Assembly: GCA_028829895.1 (NCBI GenBank)
Contig: CM054179.1
Location: forward strand, 103,452,875 to 103,516,874
From: Sinotaia quadrata
Lineage: Eukaryota > Mollusca > Gastropoda > Architaenioglossa > Viviparidae
Length of the DNA: 64,000 bases
Reading direction: 5' to 3'
Shown: piece after piece, positions 51,606-63,797 of the stretch
Position numbering within the stretch: position 1 is the first letter of the stretch
How the letters are laid out: the number at the start of each line of letters is the position of its first letter
Program-made: the position numbers and the translations under genes
Notes under the pieces: generated by a model
What the model saw: the letters and a program-made list of their open reading frames with translations, nothing else
Told to the model about the DNA's origin: nothing
Database searches by the model: none

Positions 51606-53264
51606 TTTAAAGTAATTTTTCTTAGCATGACCACTTTTTAAACTAATTTTTGCTAGTTGCATTTATCACAAGCAACTAATCATTTCAGTTCGTTTGCTCT
51701 TGTAATATATTCGTTGAGCAGAGATGGTCGGTTTCAGGTAATTCTATGTCGTCACTTCGATAAAATTTTCGCTTTGTATTTAAAGCAACATCTTAGCTTA
51801 TCCAGTTTCATTTCTCTGTTTAACGATACTATCTAAAGGATGCAAAATTCAATCTAGTAATTTCATTGCTTTAAAAATGTCACGTGGATTAATGGTGTCG
51901 TCAATTTATGTGGGTGAAAGTGCTACTAGCACCCAATCTCGCTGTCTGCGTCTAATTCCTCATAGATTATTGGCCCATCCCAGTTAAAGGTGTCACTCAG
52001 GCTTCTAACATAACTAATTTGGTTATCCGAGTTCAAGTGTCACTCACGTTATCAGGGTCGTCAGTTTTCTTATTCCCAATTAATATGACACTTATTAGTA
52101 GCATAGCCATATTTATTATCCGAATTAAAGTGTCATTCAGGTTACTAGCGTTACAATTTCGTTTTCTGAGTTAAAGAATTATTTAAATAGTTCGTTGTTG
52201 CTTTTAAATTTTTAATGCTTCATCAACTAACAGCGAAAGGTGTATGGATTTGTGACGTTGATTTCTATCGTGTTTAGCTTCGTGAACAAAAGGATCACGT
52301 GATCTCAGGCGTAAAATGTGTAAGCTGTATCGTTGCCATCTTGAAGGTATAAATTAGTTATTAGTTTAAGGATGAATGAGTTGTCTGTTTAAGTATCCTT
52401 GAAGTCAATGCTTTTCCATACATTTTAAAATCTATTTTAACGTTTTACTGACTTTCACTCTTTGTGTAGGCTTTCGGACATGCTTAGCTTGACAGGAGTG
52501 ATCGCTCCTCAATGAATCATTTTCTTCGCCCTGTTTGTGCACTTCACCTTTCTGTATGTTTAGGTTCGTTTTTTAATGAGAAACAATCAATCCAGGCATA
52601 GTTAACATTCTTGTCGTGTGGTGAACATTCCGTACCCACTGATAAAGTAGCGAGGACAACTCTGGTCAAAACTCGGTCTTTGTTTTCATCAAAGTTACAC
52701 AGGAATTTGATCTTATATTGAAATATCATTTATAAAACAGAAAAGAAATAAAATAACATTTGAAAACATAATGGAAAATATATACTTATTTCCACAAAGC
52801 GCGTGCCAAAATGTGTTTTAAATGCATACTTAGTAATCATTTTAAGAGTTGTTTTTTAAAATTAATAAAACTGACATTTCGAATTTGTTAAGATTAAGTA
52901 TTTCGGCTGAAAGTTGCACGTTTAGTTATCAGTTTGTGCAAGAGAACATTTACCTTTAAATATGACATTAGCTGTTGAATTTTGTGAATATATTTTAAAA
53001 TAAATTATTTGGTTCTGAATGTCGATAGTATTTCTTTCTTAATCTGTTATTTCTTTGTTTATTTTATTATTGTGTATTGTGTTTGTTTATCTCTTGTTCC
53101 TTTATTTGTTTACCTATTAGAGCTTCTTTAAAATAAAACAGATTGTATTATATATCTCTGTGTCATTTCAGCCATATTATTTTTATTCTGTTCTATTGTA
53201 TTACGTTACGTTATATTAGATTAGCTTACTTATTTTTTGTCGTGTTATTTTATGTTTTATGTTA
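51606..53264. other. Intergenic DNA between the FSIP2-like and four-TM genes
   Basis: Single-copy, AT-rich, with loose GTGTCACTCAGG words at 51980-52150. No exon supported. Confidence 0.5.
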
Positions 53265-53440
53265 TATGTTATGATGTGTTGTATTATGCTATGTTAAGTT
53301 GTGTTATTTTATTTTTTATGTTATATGTTATGATGTGTTGTATTATGCTATGTTAAATTGTGTTGTATTATGCTATGTTATGATGTGTTGTATTCTGCTA
53401 TGTTATGATGTGTTGTATTATGCTATGTTAAGTTGTGTTA
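53265..53440. repeat. Degenerate repeat with TATGATGTGTTGTATTATGC
   Basis: Six or so irregular copies in T-rich DNA. Confidence 0.75.
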
Positions 53441-53754
53441 TTATTTTCATGACGTCATACGATTTATTTACATCACGATTCGTTATTTTTCAGGTCCGAC
53501 TTTTTGTTCTTTTCTTAATGTTCTCATTAATGTTCTCTTTATCTCCCTGCAGTTGCTCTTACCTCCGCTTACATTATGATACAGTACATTATAGTACACA
53601 GATTTATAGCTTTTCTATACAACGCATCATTATGATACAGTACATTATAGTACACAGACATTTATAGCTTTTCTATATATCGCATCATTTCCCTACTAGA
53701 AGCCATTGTAACCTTGTATATTTATGTTTCCATTGTAACTTTACAAAGGCTACA

Positions 53755-54130
53755 CTGAAAACAAAAATATATAAGGCTGCATTGTAAGATTAATATAAAA
53801 GGTTACATTAGAAACATAAATATACAAGGTTACAGTGGAAACATAAATATACAAGGTTACAGTGGAAACATAAATATACAAGGTTACAGTGGAAACATAA
53901 ATATACAAGGTTACAGTGGAAACATAAATATACAAGGTTACAGTGGAAACATAAATATACAAGGTTACAGTGGAAACATAAATATACAAGGTTACAGTGG
54001 AAACATAAATATACAAGGCTACAGTGGAAACATAAATATACAAGGTTACAGTGGAAACATAAATATACAAGGCTACAGTGGAAACATAAATATACAAGGT
54101 TACATTAGAAACATAAATATACAAGGCTAA
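53755..54130. repeat. 27-bp tandem repeat
   Basis: About 14 copies with TACAGTGGAAACATAAATAT. The middle copies are identical and the edges carry TTAGAAAC variants. Confidence 0.95.
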
Positions 54131-54191
54131 TAGAAATATAAATGTGCCGATGTAGAGTATGGGTCCTTTTTTATATATGTGTATCTGCAAC

Positions 54192-55044
54192 TGTTACGCC
54201 GATATACTAGTACGCCGCCAAGTTGGCTCCGGCCCCCACTCAGTTTTGCCTAAGAATCGATGTTTATGAATAGATGTATGACAATTATAAATAGACGAAC
54301 AGAGAACAAGACGTAATCATTAGATTCACTTCAGACCTGATAACAAACGATAGAAATTACTTTCACTAAATTCACTAACAAATAGCAGGTTAAAATAATA
54401 ACAATTTTTTAATAAAAGAAAAGTTAACAAGATTTATAAAAATAAGTAATATATAGTGTATAATAGTTTCATCATAATGCCACATAAAGCAAGATCAAGC
54501 CACACTGTAGTCAAAACTTATCTCCATGCACTGGAGTGATGTACACACGCTGGTAGACTCTCATAAGTACATGACATCACATCAGGAATAGATTCCAAAT
54601 CCCACCAAAGATCAAGATGAAATCAAAATCAGAAATCAGAACCAAAACAAAATCCAGAAACCCTGAAACACAAGCAATTGCAGAGTCTAAGTGTCCAATC
54701 AATTGCTCTATTAATAAATACTAAGTTTGGCATAGGCCTCTGAAATAAAGAAATATTAACATGTTCAAAATATAACATAGCATATAGCATCATAATAAAA
54801 CCCAATCATTCACACAATACAAAGATGCTTTTACCTTATCCAGCCAGGGTTTTACTGCTCCATGTACAACTCAAATAGGGAGGGACAGTTTCGAAATGTT
54901 CACCCCAAGAGATGATTGAAGAAAGAGTAAAGAGTACAATTTTCTATCACTTTTATCTTCCCTTGAAATCACATCTGTGTCTTCTAGACACGCCTTCGAT
55001 CCGGCCAGTTACTTAGAGCTAATAATATTATGACTTTCGTAACA
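54192..55044. mobile_element. Possible solo LTR
   Basis: It begins TGTTACG and ends CGTAACA, the TG...CA inverted form common to LTRs, 853 bp apart, with AATAAA-like motifs inside and CpG-containing patches near both ends. No target-site duplication is visible, and no internal retrovirus-like genes adjoin it. The TIR match is only 7 bp, so chance is quite possible. Confidence 0.25.
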
Positions 55045-55799
55045 ACTCCCGACTACCTCTGCCGATCCAGTAACAATGCTCCCCATTGTAACCCAAAACA
55101 CACACATGCCGCAAATTAATCCCTTGCTATGTTTATTGGCCATTTAACAAACAAACACTCGCCCACTAATTGGTGCAAACATCAAACACCGGTCAGTAAA
55201 TCTGCCACCGTGTACTACTCATTCATTTAGGACCTCACTTCCAAAACAAGCATAATGCAACATACACGTCATTCAAATATCGTTCAATATAAATTACACG
55301 TCATGAAAATTTATATAAAATATATGTGGAAAATTCCCCATCATATAACAGCCTTGTATATTTATGTTTTCAATGTGTTCATGTAGCCTTGATTATTTAT
55401 ATTTCCAATGTATATTTATGTTTTCAATGTGGACTTGTATATTTATACTTTCAATGTAGCCTTGTTGTTTTTATCATAAGTCTCCAGTATACTTTCGTAT
55501 ATTTATATCAAAAGCATACATACCAGTCTCCGTGTTACACTTGCATATTTTTATTATGTCTCTACTGTAATATCTTTCTGCTCTATATTCTTGCATGCAT
55601 TTTGTTCATGTATGTGTTTACTATACCCGATTATGTGTTATGATACTTTTTAGTTGTAGTTTTTATTACACCTTTTAAAACTTTTCTTTGCATTTTTGTG
55701 CCATATATATCTCCACTGTCATTGTATATATACATCATAGCTGTTTCGACTATATCGTTGTTTCATTTGTGTCTCTACTATACCATTCCATGTTTCTAT

Positions 55800-56050
55800 T
55801 CGATCTGTTTCCACTTTAAACCAGTGTGGCTTTAATCATGTTTGTATTCTATTTCCACTCTAAACCAGTGTGGCTTTAATCATATTTGTATTAGTTCTAT
55901 TTCCACTCTAAACCATGTGGCTTTAATCATGTTTGTATTCTATTTCCACTCTAAACCAGTGTGGCTTTAATCATATTTATATTAGGTCTGTTTCCACTAT
56001 AAAATTAGTATGGCTTTAATCATATTTGTATTAGGTCCGGTATAAATTAG
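55800..56050. repeat. Degenerate repeat, about 60-bp unit
   Basis: Five copies with CCAGTGTGGCTTTAATCATA and TTCCACTCTAAA. The stretch 55340-55510 has looser repeats of TTGTATATTTATGTTTTCAA. Confidence 0.8.
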
Positions 56051-56581
56051 TGTGCCATATTTGTATCCATTAAATTTTCAGTGTTTGTTTCTGTCCCTAG
56101 TTTGCCCTTTCTTAACCTTTTATCATGTTCCCACTACTCAAGTGTATTATAATGTCTATCTCTATTTAGGTACGCTTGAAAAATCAGATCTGGCCTTCGC
56201 TATATTCTTTTGGCTTCTCTGTAACCTAGCATGTCTTTGTGCTTGTTTGGTTTGACAGAGTCTGTTTGGTACGTATATTTAAAACCATATTCGTGTTTAA
56301 ATCAAATGATATAATGTCTGTATCGCTTACCGATACGAAATTTACAGGTAATAATGTGTCTGCAGCTGGATTATTGCTGCTATATCATCACCATCACCAC
56401 ATCGTAAATGAAATTATTAATTCAGTCCTGTGAATAATTATAAATGTCATTGTTTATGCGCATTTTATATGGAATCACTTGCCACGTGCAAGCGGTCATA
56501 ACTCCCGAACAATTCTACCTGTCCAGAGTTGCTGCTCTTTAAAAGAATACAAACATACAGCATAGCTAGTGAACTTTACTT

Positions 56582-56587
56582 TTTATT
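56582..56587 (-). other. Candidate polyadenylation signal for the four-TM gene
   Basis: AATAAA on the minus strand, about 190 nt past the stop codon at 56778, the usual place for a short 3' UTR. Such hexamers are common in AT-rich DNA. Confidence 0.4.
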
Positions 56588-56777
56588 TTCATGTACAAAA
56601 GAAATGAGATTTGGCAAACTAAAAGGTGAGATGGTTCCATACTAATTTATTTTGGATCCAGACATGAATTTCCTTAAAACTGTTTAGTCGGAGTATCTCA
56701 TTTACTGTAATCTGTGCAAACACATGAAAGTTCACTTCCCAGCACTCACGTGATGAAGGTCCAAGCCAACTGATTGG

Positions 56778-57098
56778 TCAGTACAACCTTTCGCGATCCA
56801 GAGGAAGAGCCCAGTTCTTCAACCTGTTATAACTCGTCAGTTCGTAAGGGTCGGGCGACATTAGATACCTGGGCTCCAGTGGTAGTCTCTTGTCAAACCC
56901 GTTTGGTTGTCGGTTTGGTCCGACAAGTGCTGGAGGGACTTGAGCCTTGGGGGGGTCTGTCTGCACCTCCACTTCACGGATGGTACGAACGACCTTGGAA
57001 GGTGGATGATCGTCGCGATCGTGATCTGGGTCTGGCCTCACTGGTATTAAGTATGGAATTAATGCCGGCTCTACACATGGCTCGGCGAAGGAGTGAAT
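56778..57098 (-). CDS. Four-TM protein gene, terminal exon (106-residue cytosolic tail, stop)
   Basis: The minus-strand acceptor is ttagttttctgatcccag|ATT. The 321-nt exon reads IHSFAEPCVEPALIPYLIP, then an Asp/His-rich patch (RPDPDHDRDDHPP), a VEVQTDPPKA segment, and ends LKNWALPLDRERLY with TGA at 56778-56780. Base composition is clearly coding against AT-rich flanks. I recognise no domain in the tail. The link to the TM4 exon 3.7 kb away rests on strand, order and phase. Confidence 0.65.
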   Translation of the reverse strand: MHSFAEPCVEPALIPYLIPVRPDPDHDRDDHPPSKVVRTIREVEVQTDPPKAQVPPALVGPNRQPNGFDKRLPLEPRYLMSPDPYELTSYNRLKNWALPLDRERLY

Positions 57099-57479
57099 CT
57101 GGGATCAGAAAACTAAGAGGTGTGAATCATTTGTCAGTAACAAAAGTAACATTCTTATTGCTATAATCTATTCGTCGTTTGTATTCTATAAATGTTGACT
57201 GCCTAAAATACATTAATTCATCTGACCACTACGTTAGGTTCTTTTCGGAGACAATTTCTTGCTGTGTTCGAATAATTTCATTGTGCAAATTACGTTTTCT
57301 TTTAAGCAACTTTACTGAGGATAACTAATTTTTACCAGCACTAATGTTGTACAGAAAACATTACTTAAGATACCGCACTTTACCGGGACTCGAGTTCTGT
57401 GAACAACGTTACTTAGATATTTCCATTGCCCTGATTCATGTTCTGTTGACAACAGCCGAGCAATAGAAATAGCTAAGGA

Positions 57480-57755
57480 ATCTTACCCATAGAAGTAGGG
57501 TCGGGATACTAGAAATACCCAAAGACTAGTGCCAATAGAATTAGGGTCGGGGAAATATATATACCCAAAGACTATTGCCCATAGAAGTAGGGTTCTGGTC
57601 ATAGAAGTAGGGTTCTGGTCATAGAAGTAGGGTTCTGGTCATAGAAGTAGGGTTCTGGTCATAGAAGTAGGGTTCTGGTCATAGAAGTAGGGTTCTGGTC
57701 ATAGAAGTAGGGTTCGAGTCATAGAAGTAGGGTTCTGGTCATAGAAGTACCTAAG
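57480..57755. repeat. 20-bp tandem repeat
   Basis: ATAGAAGTAGGGTTCTGGTC is repeated about eight times in a row (57585-57750), with longer diverged units to the left and right. Confidence 0.95.
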
Positions 57756-60477
57756 GAATGCCACGCAACAGCAATAAGATCGGGGTACTGTAAATGTCCA
57801 AGAATAGTGTTCATAGAAGTATGGTCTGCGTAACAGAAAATCCCAAGAAATTTGCCCATAGCAAGGAATGCTGCCAATAAAAGTAAGGTCGAGGTAATAG
57901 ATTCCTAGGGAACGTTATTCCTAATAAATTTGGTTCTAGAAATACAACTGTCACATTTAATTTTCATTAAGTTCTTACATTGCCAAAAGGTTATTTTATG
58001 AGCAGAAAATTAGTGTTTCTATAACCCAAAGTCATGATTTTTTTCTAAAAGCTCTAACAGTCGTTTCATTACATGCTGTCACGTTATTTATGCAATACAT
58101 CTATGTTTTCATTCTCAAAAGTCGTTTCTCTTAGCAATAATTAAATATTTTAATTCTCCAAAGTCAATTATTTTAAAGGGGTCATTTTTTTAAAGAATCA
58201 TTTAAATGTTGTCATTATTAACATTATTATCAACATTTTTATTTTTCGATACATTGTCAAAAGTGAACAATTTTTAGCAATATATGAGTGGTTTCATGAT
58301 CAAAAGTTAATTGAAAGCAATGTTTAAATATTTTTATTGTCATAAATTATGATTTTAAAGTAAAATTGAAGTGTTCCATTGTCTTAAGTCAAATTTCAAG
58401 AAAGTAATATTGAAATTTTTCATTATCATAAGTCAAGTTTTTTTTTTTAATTGTCAATTAAGTGTTTGCATTGTCCGTTGACAATGATTCTTTTTAAAAT
58501 CATTATTTTAACAATATTTTTATTGTAAAAGATAAACTTTAGTACTAGAATATCTGAGTGTTTCATTTAAAAAAAATCATTTTATAAAGCAGTTCTTAAT
58601 TATTTTATTTATTTGAAATGATTCTTTTGTTTAAGCATTTTATTATGAAAACAGCTCTTAAGTCTTCCCATTAACAAGACGTAAGGTGGAATTTAAAGCA
58701 GTGTTGAACATTATACGTGATTTCAGTATTTAACGTCTTTCTTATTTTTGTTGCTGTCGTTGTTGACGTCTTTCTTATTTTTGTTGCTGTCGTTGTTGCA
58801 ATATTTAAATGTTTATATAATTTTCAGTGTATTTAAAACTAATTTTTATTTTTCCTAATAGCAGTACATTTGTTTTTCTAAGAAAAGCGAGTTTTCATTA
58901 AGAAGACTCGAGTATATGTTATAGCAATATTTATGTGTTGTCATTGTTAAAATTCATATTTTATAGACGTCATTCTTTAAGCATTTTCACATGACGTCAT
59001 TCTTTAAGCATGTTCACATGTTCCAAAATAGTGGTCCATGGCTAACGATTCGTATGTATCTTCATTGCCAATATAATGACCTATGGCTAACAATCCGCAA
59101 GTATATCTAAACACAGATTACAAGTTCTAGGGAAACATTTTCTGATAAATTTCTTTTGCTCACGTAAAAGGTGTCATGAGAGACGCCTCTTGATTATTTC
59201 TATAGCCTTACCCAAATTATCTCTTCATCATCCCATAGCCAAACCCAAGTTATCGCTTATCATTCCATAGCTAAACCCAAGTTATCTCTTATCATTCCAT
59301 AGCCAAACCCACGTTATCTCTTATCATTCCTATGCCCAAACCCATGTAATCTCTTCATTATTTTTATGGCCAAAACCAAAGTTATATATTTTCATCATCT
59401 CTACTCCCGTAACTCCAAGTCAATAGATAATGCACTAAGTAATCATTTTTTCCACAAACAAAATTCCATAGTATACATACAGTATTTCATAAAGAATAAG
59501 TCTATTTGCTTTTGTCAAATCTCTGTGTAACCATTTCATATTCAGTTTTGTAGCCAAACAATCCGGTGAACGGGTTTTAGAAATGTATATACTTATTGAA
59601 AAATTAAAATCAGTTTGCTCGCCTAAGGAAAAAACGAGCATTCAAGTGACCTTTTACAAAATTCTAAATAGAGATCTCTGATACAGGTCTCCGAAATGTG
59701 ACCAAAATCTATGAGACGTTTTTATAGGATCCTAAAGCACTTAAATGGAGGGAGCTAATGAAGAAGTCACTTCGTACCTTATTAGCTTTTGATAAATACA
59801 GAGATGGGGCTTTCTCTAACATACTGACTTCAAGTGCAAACCAAATTTAAACCATTACTGCCAATAATCATAAGTTCACTAATTATGTTCACTAATTATT
59901 TTGGTAAGAACACTATTACATTATTTTTTCCATTCAAGTTAGTTGTCAGAAGTTTGCATTATTCTTCTGTGCAAAAGAAATAAGAAATTTAAGAGAGATG
60001 GCTTATAGTGAGAGTTATCAGTTACTAAAGTTATCGCTTGTTACAGTTTTCTATGCTTTTAATTTTGCTCTTTTATTTTGCGGGTGGGCCGTATGATACG
60101 TATTCGCAATTTTGAGAAGTGCAAAAGACTGCCGTTGTAAATAGCAAATAGTGGTGGGTGTAGTGGCGTAACTTCAGTTTGTGCTCTTCCATTCTCTCCC
60201 TCCACCCTGTCTGCAGAATTTAAAATGGTCCCTCCATCCCCCCCCACACACACACACACAGAGACAAAAAAAAGAGAGCAAGAGAGCGAGAGAGAGAGAG
60301 ACATGTATATACTATTATAGCTATAATTAGTAGTAGTAGTAATTTTTTAGAGAGTTATTTTGTTTGAAAATGTCTCGACTGGAGTTGAAATAGAGATCGA
60401 AATAATGAATCTTACTTTTTATTTATTTATTTTATTTTTATTTATTTATATTTTTATTTTTATTTATTTAGTCGTAA
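57756..60477. other. Last intron of the four-TM gene
   Basis: AT-rich with homopolymers, a 30-bp doublet near 58735-58795 (GACGTCTTTCTTATTTTTGT) and a TTTA-rich run at 60417-60472. No extra exon is needed, since the flanking exons are both phase 0. Confidence 0.55.
59200..59400. repeat. Degenerate repeat with CCATAGCCAAACCCAAGTTA
   Basis: Five diverged copies, about 33-40 bp apart, lying in the last intron of the four-TM gene. Confidence 0.75.
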
Positions 60478-60802
60478 GCATTTGACGTAAACTTCTTACA
60501 ATATGTCCGACATTTTAAACCGTGTGTCATGCGCACTTGACGTAAGATATGTCCGACGTCTTAAGCCGTGTGTCTTAGGTACTCGACGTAAGGTTATTAC
60601 TATATGTCGGACGTCTTCAACCTTGTGTCACACTCATTTGACGTAAGGTTATCACTATATGTCCGACGTCTTAAACCGTGTGTCACAGGCATTTGACGTA
60701 AGGTTATTACTGTATGTCTGACATCTTAAACGGTGTGTCATAGGCATTTGACGTAAGGTTAGTACTGTATGTCCGACATCTTCAACCTTCTGTCACACGC
60801 AC
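60478..60802 (-). repeat. 55-bp tandem array ending at the TM4-exon donor
   Basis: TGACGTA marks units at 60483, 60538, 60584 (coded CGACGTA; one short unit before it), 60639, 60694 and 60749, a 55-bp period. The last, partial unit stops at TGTCACACGCAC, whose end is the GT of the minus-strand donor at 60802-60801. Confidence 0.9.
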
Positions 60803-60937
60803 CTTGTTCATCCTGAGGGGCGCGCAGCAACAGCACACTGACGCGCTGATAACAGAGAGCACGAACTCACAGAATGCCAGGACTAAAGTAGTCGTGCTGA
60901 GGAGCCAAACGAGGTTCTTACTGTCTGCAGTATGCCG
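60803..60937 (-). CDS. Four-TM protein gene, TM4 exon (45 codons)
   Basis: The acceptor is attttattttccag|CGG and the donor AACAAG|gtgcgtg, 135 nt, phase 0. It reads RHTADSKN (a polar loop), then a TM helix from LVWLLSTTTLVLAFCEFVL to ASV, then CCCCAPLRMNK. The Glu in the helix and the cytosolic Cys cluster are notable. Confidence 0.65.
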
Positions 60938-61595
60938 CTGGAAAATAAAATTGTGTGGGAAATGAGTGTGTGATTGGACATGCGATACGGTTCTAGTTTC
61001 CATATAATTAAAGTAAACTTACTAAATTTCATCTTAGATCTATGTGTGACTTTAAAATATGACAATGGGCTTCTTGTACGGCGTGGAGGTAACATCATCA
61101 CCTGCACCTCCCACATGATGTCCTTTAACAAAAATGATATCTTTAGACACCCATGATCTGTCATTTGCATGAACCAAAAAACGAGCAAAATAAATGCTCA
61201 GTGACCTGAGAGAATATTGTCGATGATAATGACAGAAAATGCCAACCTCACTAAGTTATGATATGTTCTTGTAAGCATGCATCTCAAACTGGAAAGTAAG
61301 CGATAATTAATCGCTTCTTGCACCATTTCAGTTAAAGATTGAACACAGTTAAGTTTCTTGATAAGAAGCAATCACGTCTGAAAAAGCTCAACATGCTCTA
61401 TTTTTAGACATTTTTCTTCTTCAGTATACATGACAAGATCACAGTCAACAGAAGAAAAAAAATGACGAGGCAGCATAATATCTTAATCTGATACACCTTT
61501 AATTCCTAGCGAACTATTTAAACTAATTAACTTTATCCCTAAAGAATGTACACATATCTTTGAAAATGTAGTATGCATTGTCGGTTTTAATCGCA

Positions 61596-61597
61596 AT

Positions 61598-61677
<80 letters not shown>

Positions 61678-61888
61678 CAGATAGATAGACAGACAGACAG
61701 ATAGATAGAAATATAGAAAGATAAAAAGACAGACGGACGGACGGATGAACGGATGGATGGATGGATAGATAGATAGATAGATAGATAGATAGACAGACAT
61801 ATAGATAGACATATAGATAGATAGATAGATGGACAGACGGATGGATAGATGGGGATAGATAGACGGATAGATAGACAGACAGACAGAC

Positions 61889-61963
<75 letters not shown>

Positions 61964-61988
61964 CAGATAGATAGATAGATAGATAGAT
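61596..61988. repeat. (GATA)n compound microsatellite
   Basis: About 390 bp of GATA with GACA, GGAC and GGAT blocks, the longest simple array in the window, inside an intron of the four-TM gene. Confidence 0.95.
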
Positions 61989-62254
61989 GCAACTCAGATA
62001 CATAGTTCATACGTATCTTCATAACAAAGTATCTGTTTGTCACCATATACCTCCCATACCTCTCTATCTAAGTGTGCGTATTCTCAAACCTGTATACGCC
62101 CCCAAACCAGTTTGTGTAACAACATATCTACAAGTATCTCTACTCACGTCTGCATTCATAATGTGTATGCATTCCAACCTATGTATGTATCAAAAGAGTT
62201 CTGCATCCTCTTAAATGCATAAATTTCCATTCGTATAACTGTCTTCTCTGATCT

Positions 62255-62370
62255 ATATGTACTTCGATGTTTTAAATATATCTCCCCAGACCTGTATGTA
62301 CCTCAATGTATTAAATATATCTCCCCAGACCTGTATGTACCTCAATGTTTTAAATATATCTTCCCAGGCC
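62255..62370. repeat. 39-bp tandem repeat
   Basis: CCTGTATGTACCTCAATGT at 62291 and 62330, with a diverged leading copy. Confidence 0.9.
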
Positions 62371-62406
62371 TATGTATATCCGGAAACAAGCATGCTTTCC
62401 CATTCT

Positions 62407-62407
<1 letters not shown>

Positions 62408-62477
<70 letters not shown>
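62408..62477. repeat. (CT)n microsatellite
   Basis: About 65 bp of CT. Confidence 0.95.
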
Positions 62478-62480
<3 letters not shown>

Positions 62481-62568
62481 ATAATTCCAACTCTTATAAA
62501 TACGTCTTTTCAGACTTAAGTATATACTTCTGTGCATATATCTTCATATTAGTAAATGTCACTTCAGT

Positions 62569-62569
<1 letters not shown>

Positions 62570-62600
<31 letters not shown>
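62570..62600. repeat. (TA)n microsatellite
   Basis: A short TA run. Confidence 0.95.
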
Positions 62601-62601
<1 letters not shown>

Positions 62602-62684
62602 TATCTCCATCTGCAATCTTAGTCAGCAGAAGTATTTGACTCTACCTAAGACATATTATCAAACGTATTCGAGTTGTAAAAATC

Positions 62685-62771
62685 AAAGTACTCGAAAGTT
62701 TATGACTTTACTCAAAGTACCCCAAAGTCTACGATGTTACTTAAAGTACCCCAAAGCCCATGACGTTACTC
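62685..62771 (-). repeat. 29-bp array starting at the TM3-exon donor
   Basis: Three 29-bp units (AAAGTACCCCAAAGTCTACG-like on +). On the minus strand they start GAGTAACG, AAGTAACA and GAGTAAAG, the first directly after the donor GT at 62773-62772. Confidence 0.9.
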
Positions 62772-62773
62772 AC

Positions 62774-62860
62774 AAGAATGGCAATCATGCCTGAGAGAGT
62801 GAAGCATGCTGGAGCAAAGAGCACGGCACACAGCACATTGAGCACAAGAAATGCATTTTT
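62774..62860 (-). CDS. Four-TM protein gene, TM3 exon (29 codons)
   Basis: The acceptor is ttttttccttag|AAAAATG and the donor ATTCTT|gtgagta, 87 nt, phase 0. It encodes one hydrophobic segment (AFLVLNVLCAVLFAPACF and onward), a complete TM helix in one exon. Other frames are less hydrophobic or break the frame with the next exon. Confidence 0.6.
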
Positions 62861-63169
62861 CTAAGGAAAAAACAAAAACACAGATATGTTTTCAAATTTT
62901 GTTTGTGAGGCAATTCCACACCCTCGCTGGTCCTTAACATTTCTAATGGTTCTAAACATAAAAGATATAATGTCCTAACACATTTCTAATGGTTCTGGAC
63001 ATATGTATATGATGTCCTAAGAAACGTCAAATGTTTCTAAACATAATAAATGTCCTAAAATATTTCTAATGGTTCTAAACATAATAAATGTCCAGATAGT
63101 ATGTGGTCTGTTGTCTCATCCATGGATTTGCAGAGTCTACATTTGGAATCATTTGAAATTTTCATGATT

Positions 63170-63172
63170 TTC

Positions 63173-63213
<41 letters not shown>

Positions 63214-63216
63214 GAC
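63170..63216. repeat. (TTA)n microsatellite
   Basis: About 44 bp of TTA on +. Other TTA runs: 5038-5063 and the retrotransposon tail at 40576. Confidence 0.95.
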
Positions 63217-63396
63217 CAATAACTATGGTAGTGTTGTTTCGCACGAAATCCTACACATCACGAATCACAAAGATCTTATAGGCTTCCAAGAACGAATTCT
63301 GCAAAAGCAGGAAAGTTTGTGCCATTCAGTTATCAATCTCTGTCTGGAACGGAGTATACCAGAAGACCCAGTGAAATGGCGAAAATCCTGCTGTGA

Positions 63397-63797
63397 GATA
63401 CTGATTAGCATACATTATACTAACTGTAGCATGAATATCATGTATTATATACTTATTATCATAGATTATGCTGACTGTACCATAAATATAACCTAGTATA
63501 TACTGATTAGCATACATTATGCTGAGTATAACATACAAAATACTAATTATTATACATTATACTGACTGTAACACGAATGTAGACTGCAAGATACTGATTA
63601 ACATATATTATATTGTCTGTAACCTACATGCTACTGTCAATAACGTAAAAGATACTGATTAACATAGAAACTACTGTTTGTAACGTAAGCGATACTGATT
63701 AACATACAAGATACTGTCAGTAACGTAAACGATACGTATTAACATACAAGATACTGATTTAACGTACAAGATTCTGATTTAACGTACAATATACTGA
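63397..63797 (-). repeat. Tandem array containing the TM2-exon donor (20-bp core unit)
   Basis: On the minus strand the exon end and donor CAGTATATT|GTACGTTAAAT are followed by CAGAATCTTGTACGTTAAAT and CAGTATCTTGTATGTTAAT, then by longer diverged units (TACTGATTAACATAC on +) to about 63397. Confidence 0.85.

Noticed and set aside
61587..62046. 138-149-codon SIYL-type frames
   Set aside because: GATA/TATC microsatellite translations, as at 22776, 32764, 45000 and 48171.
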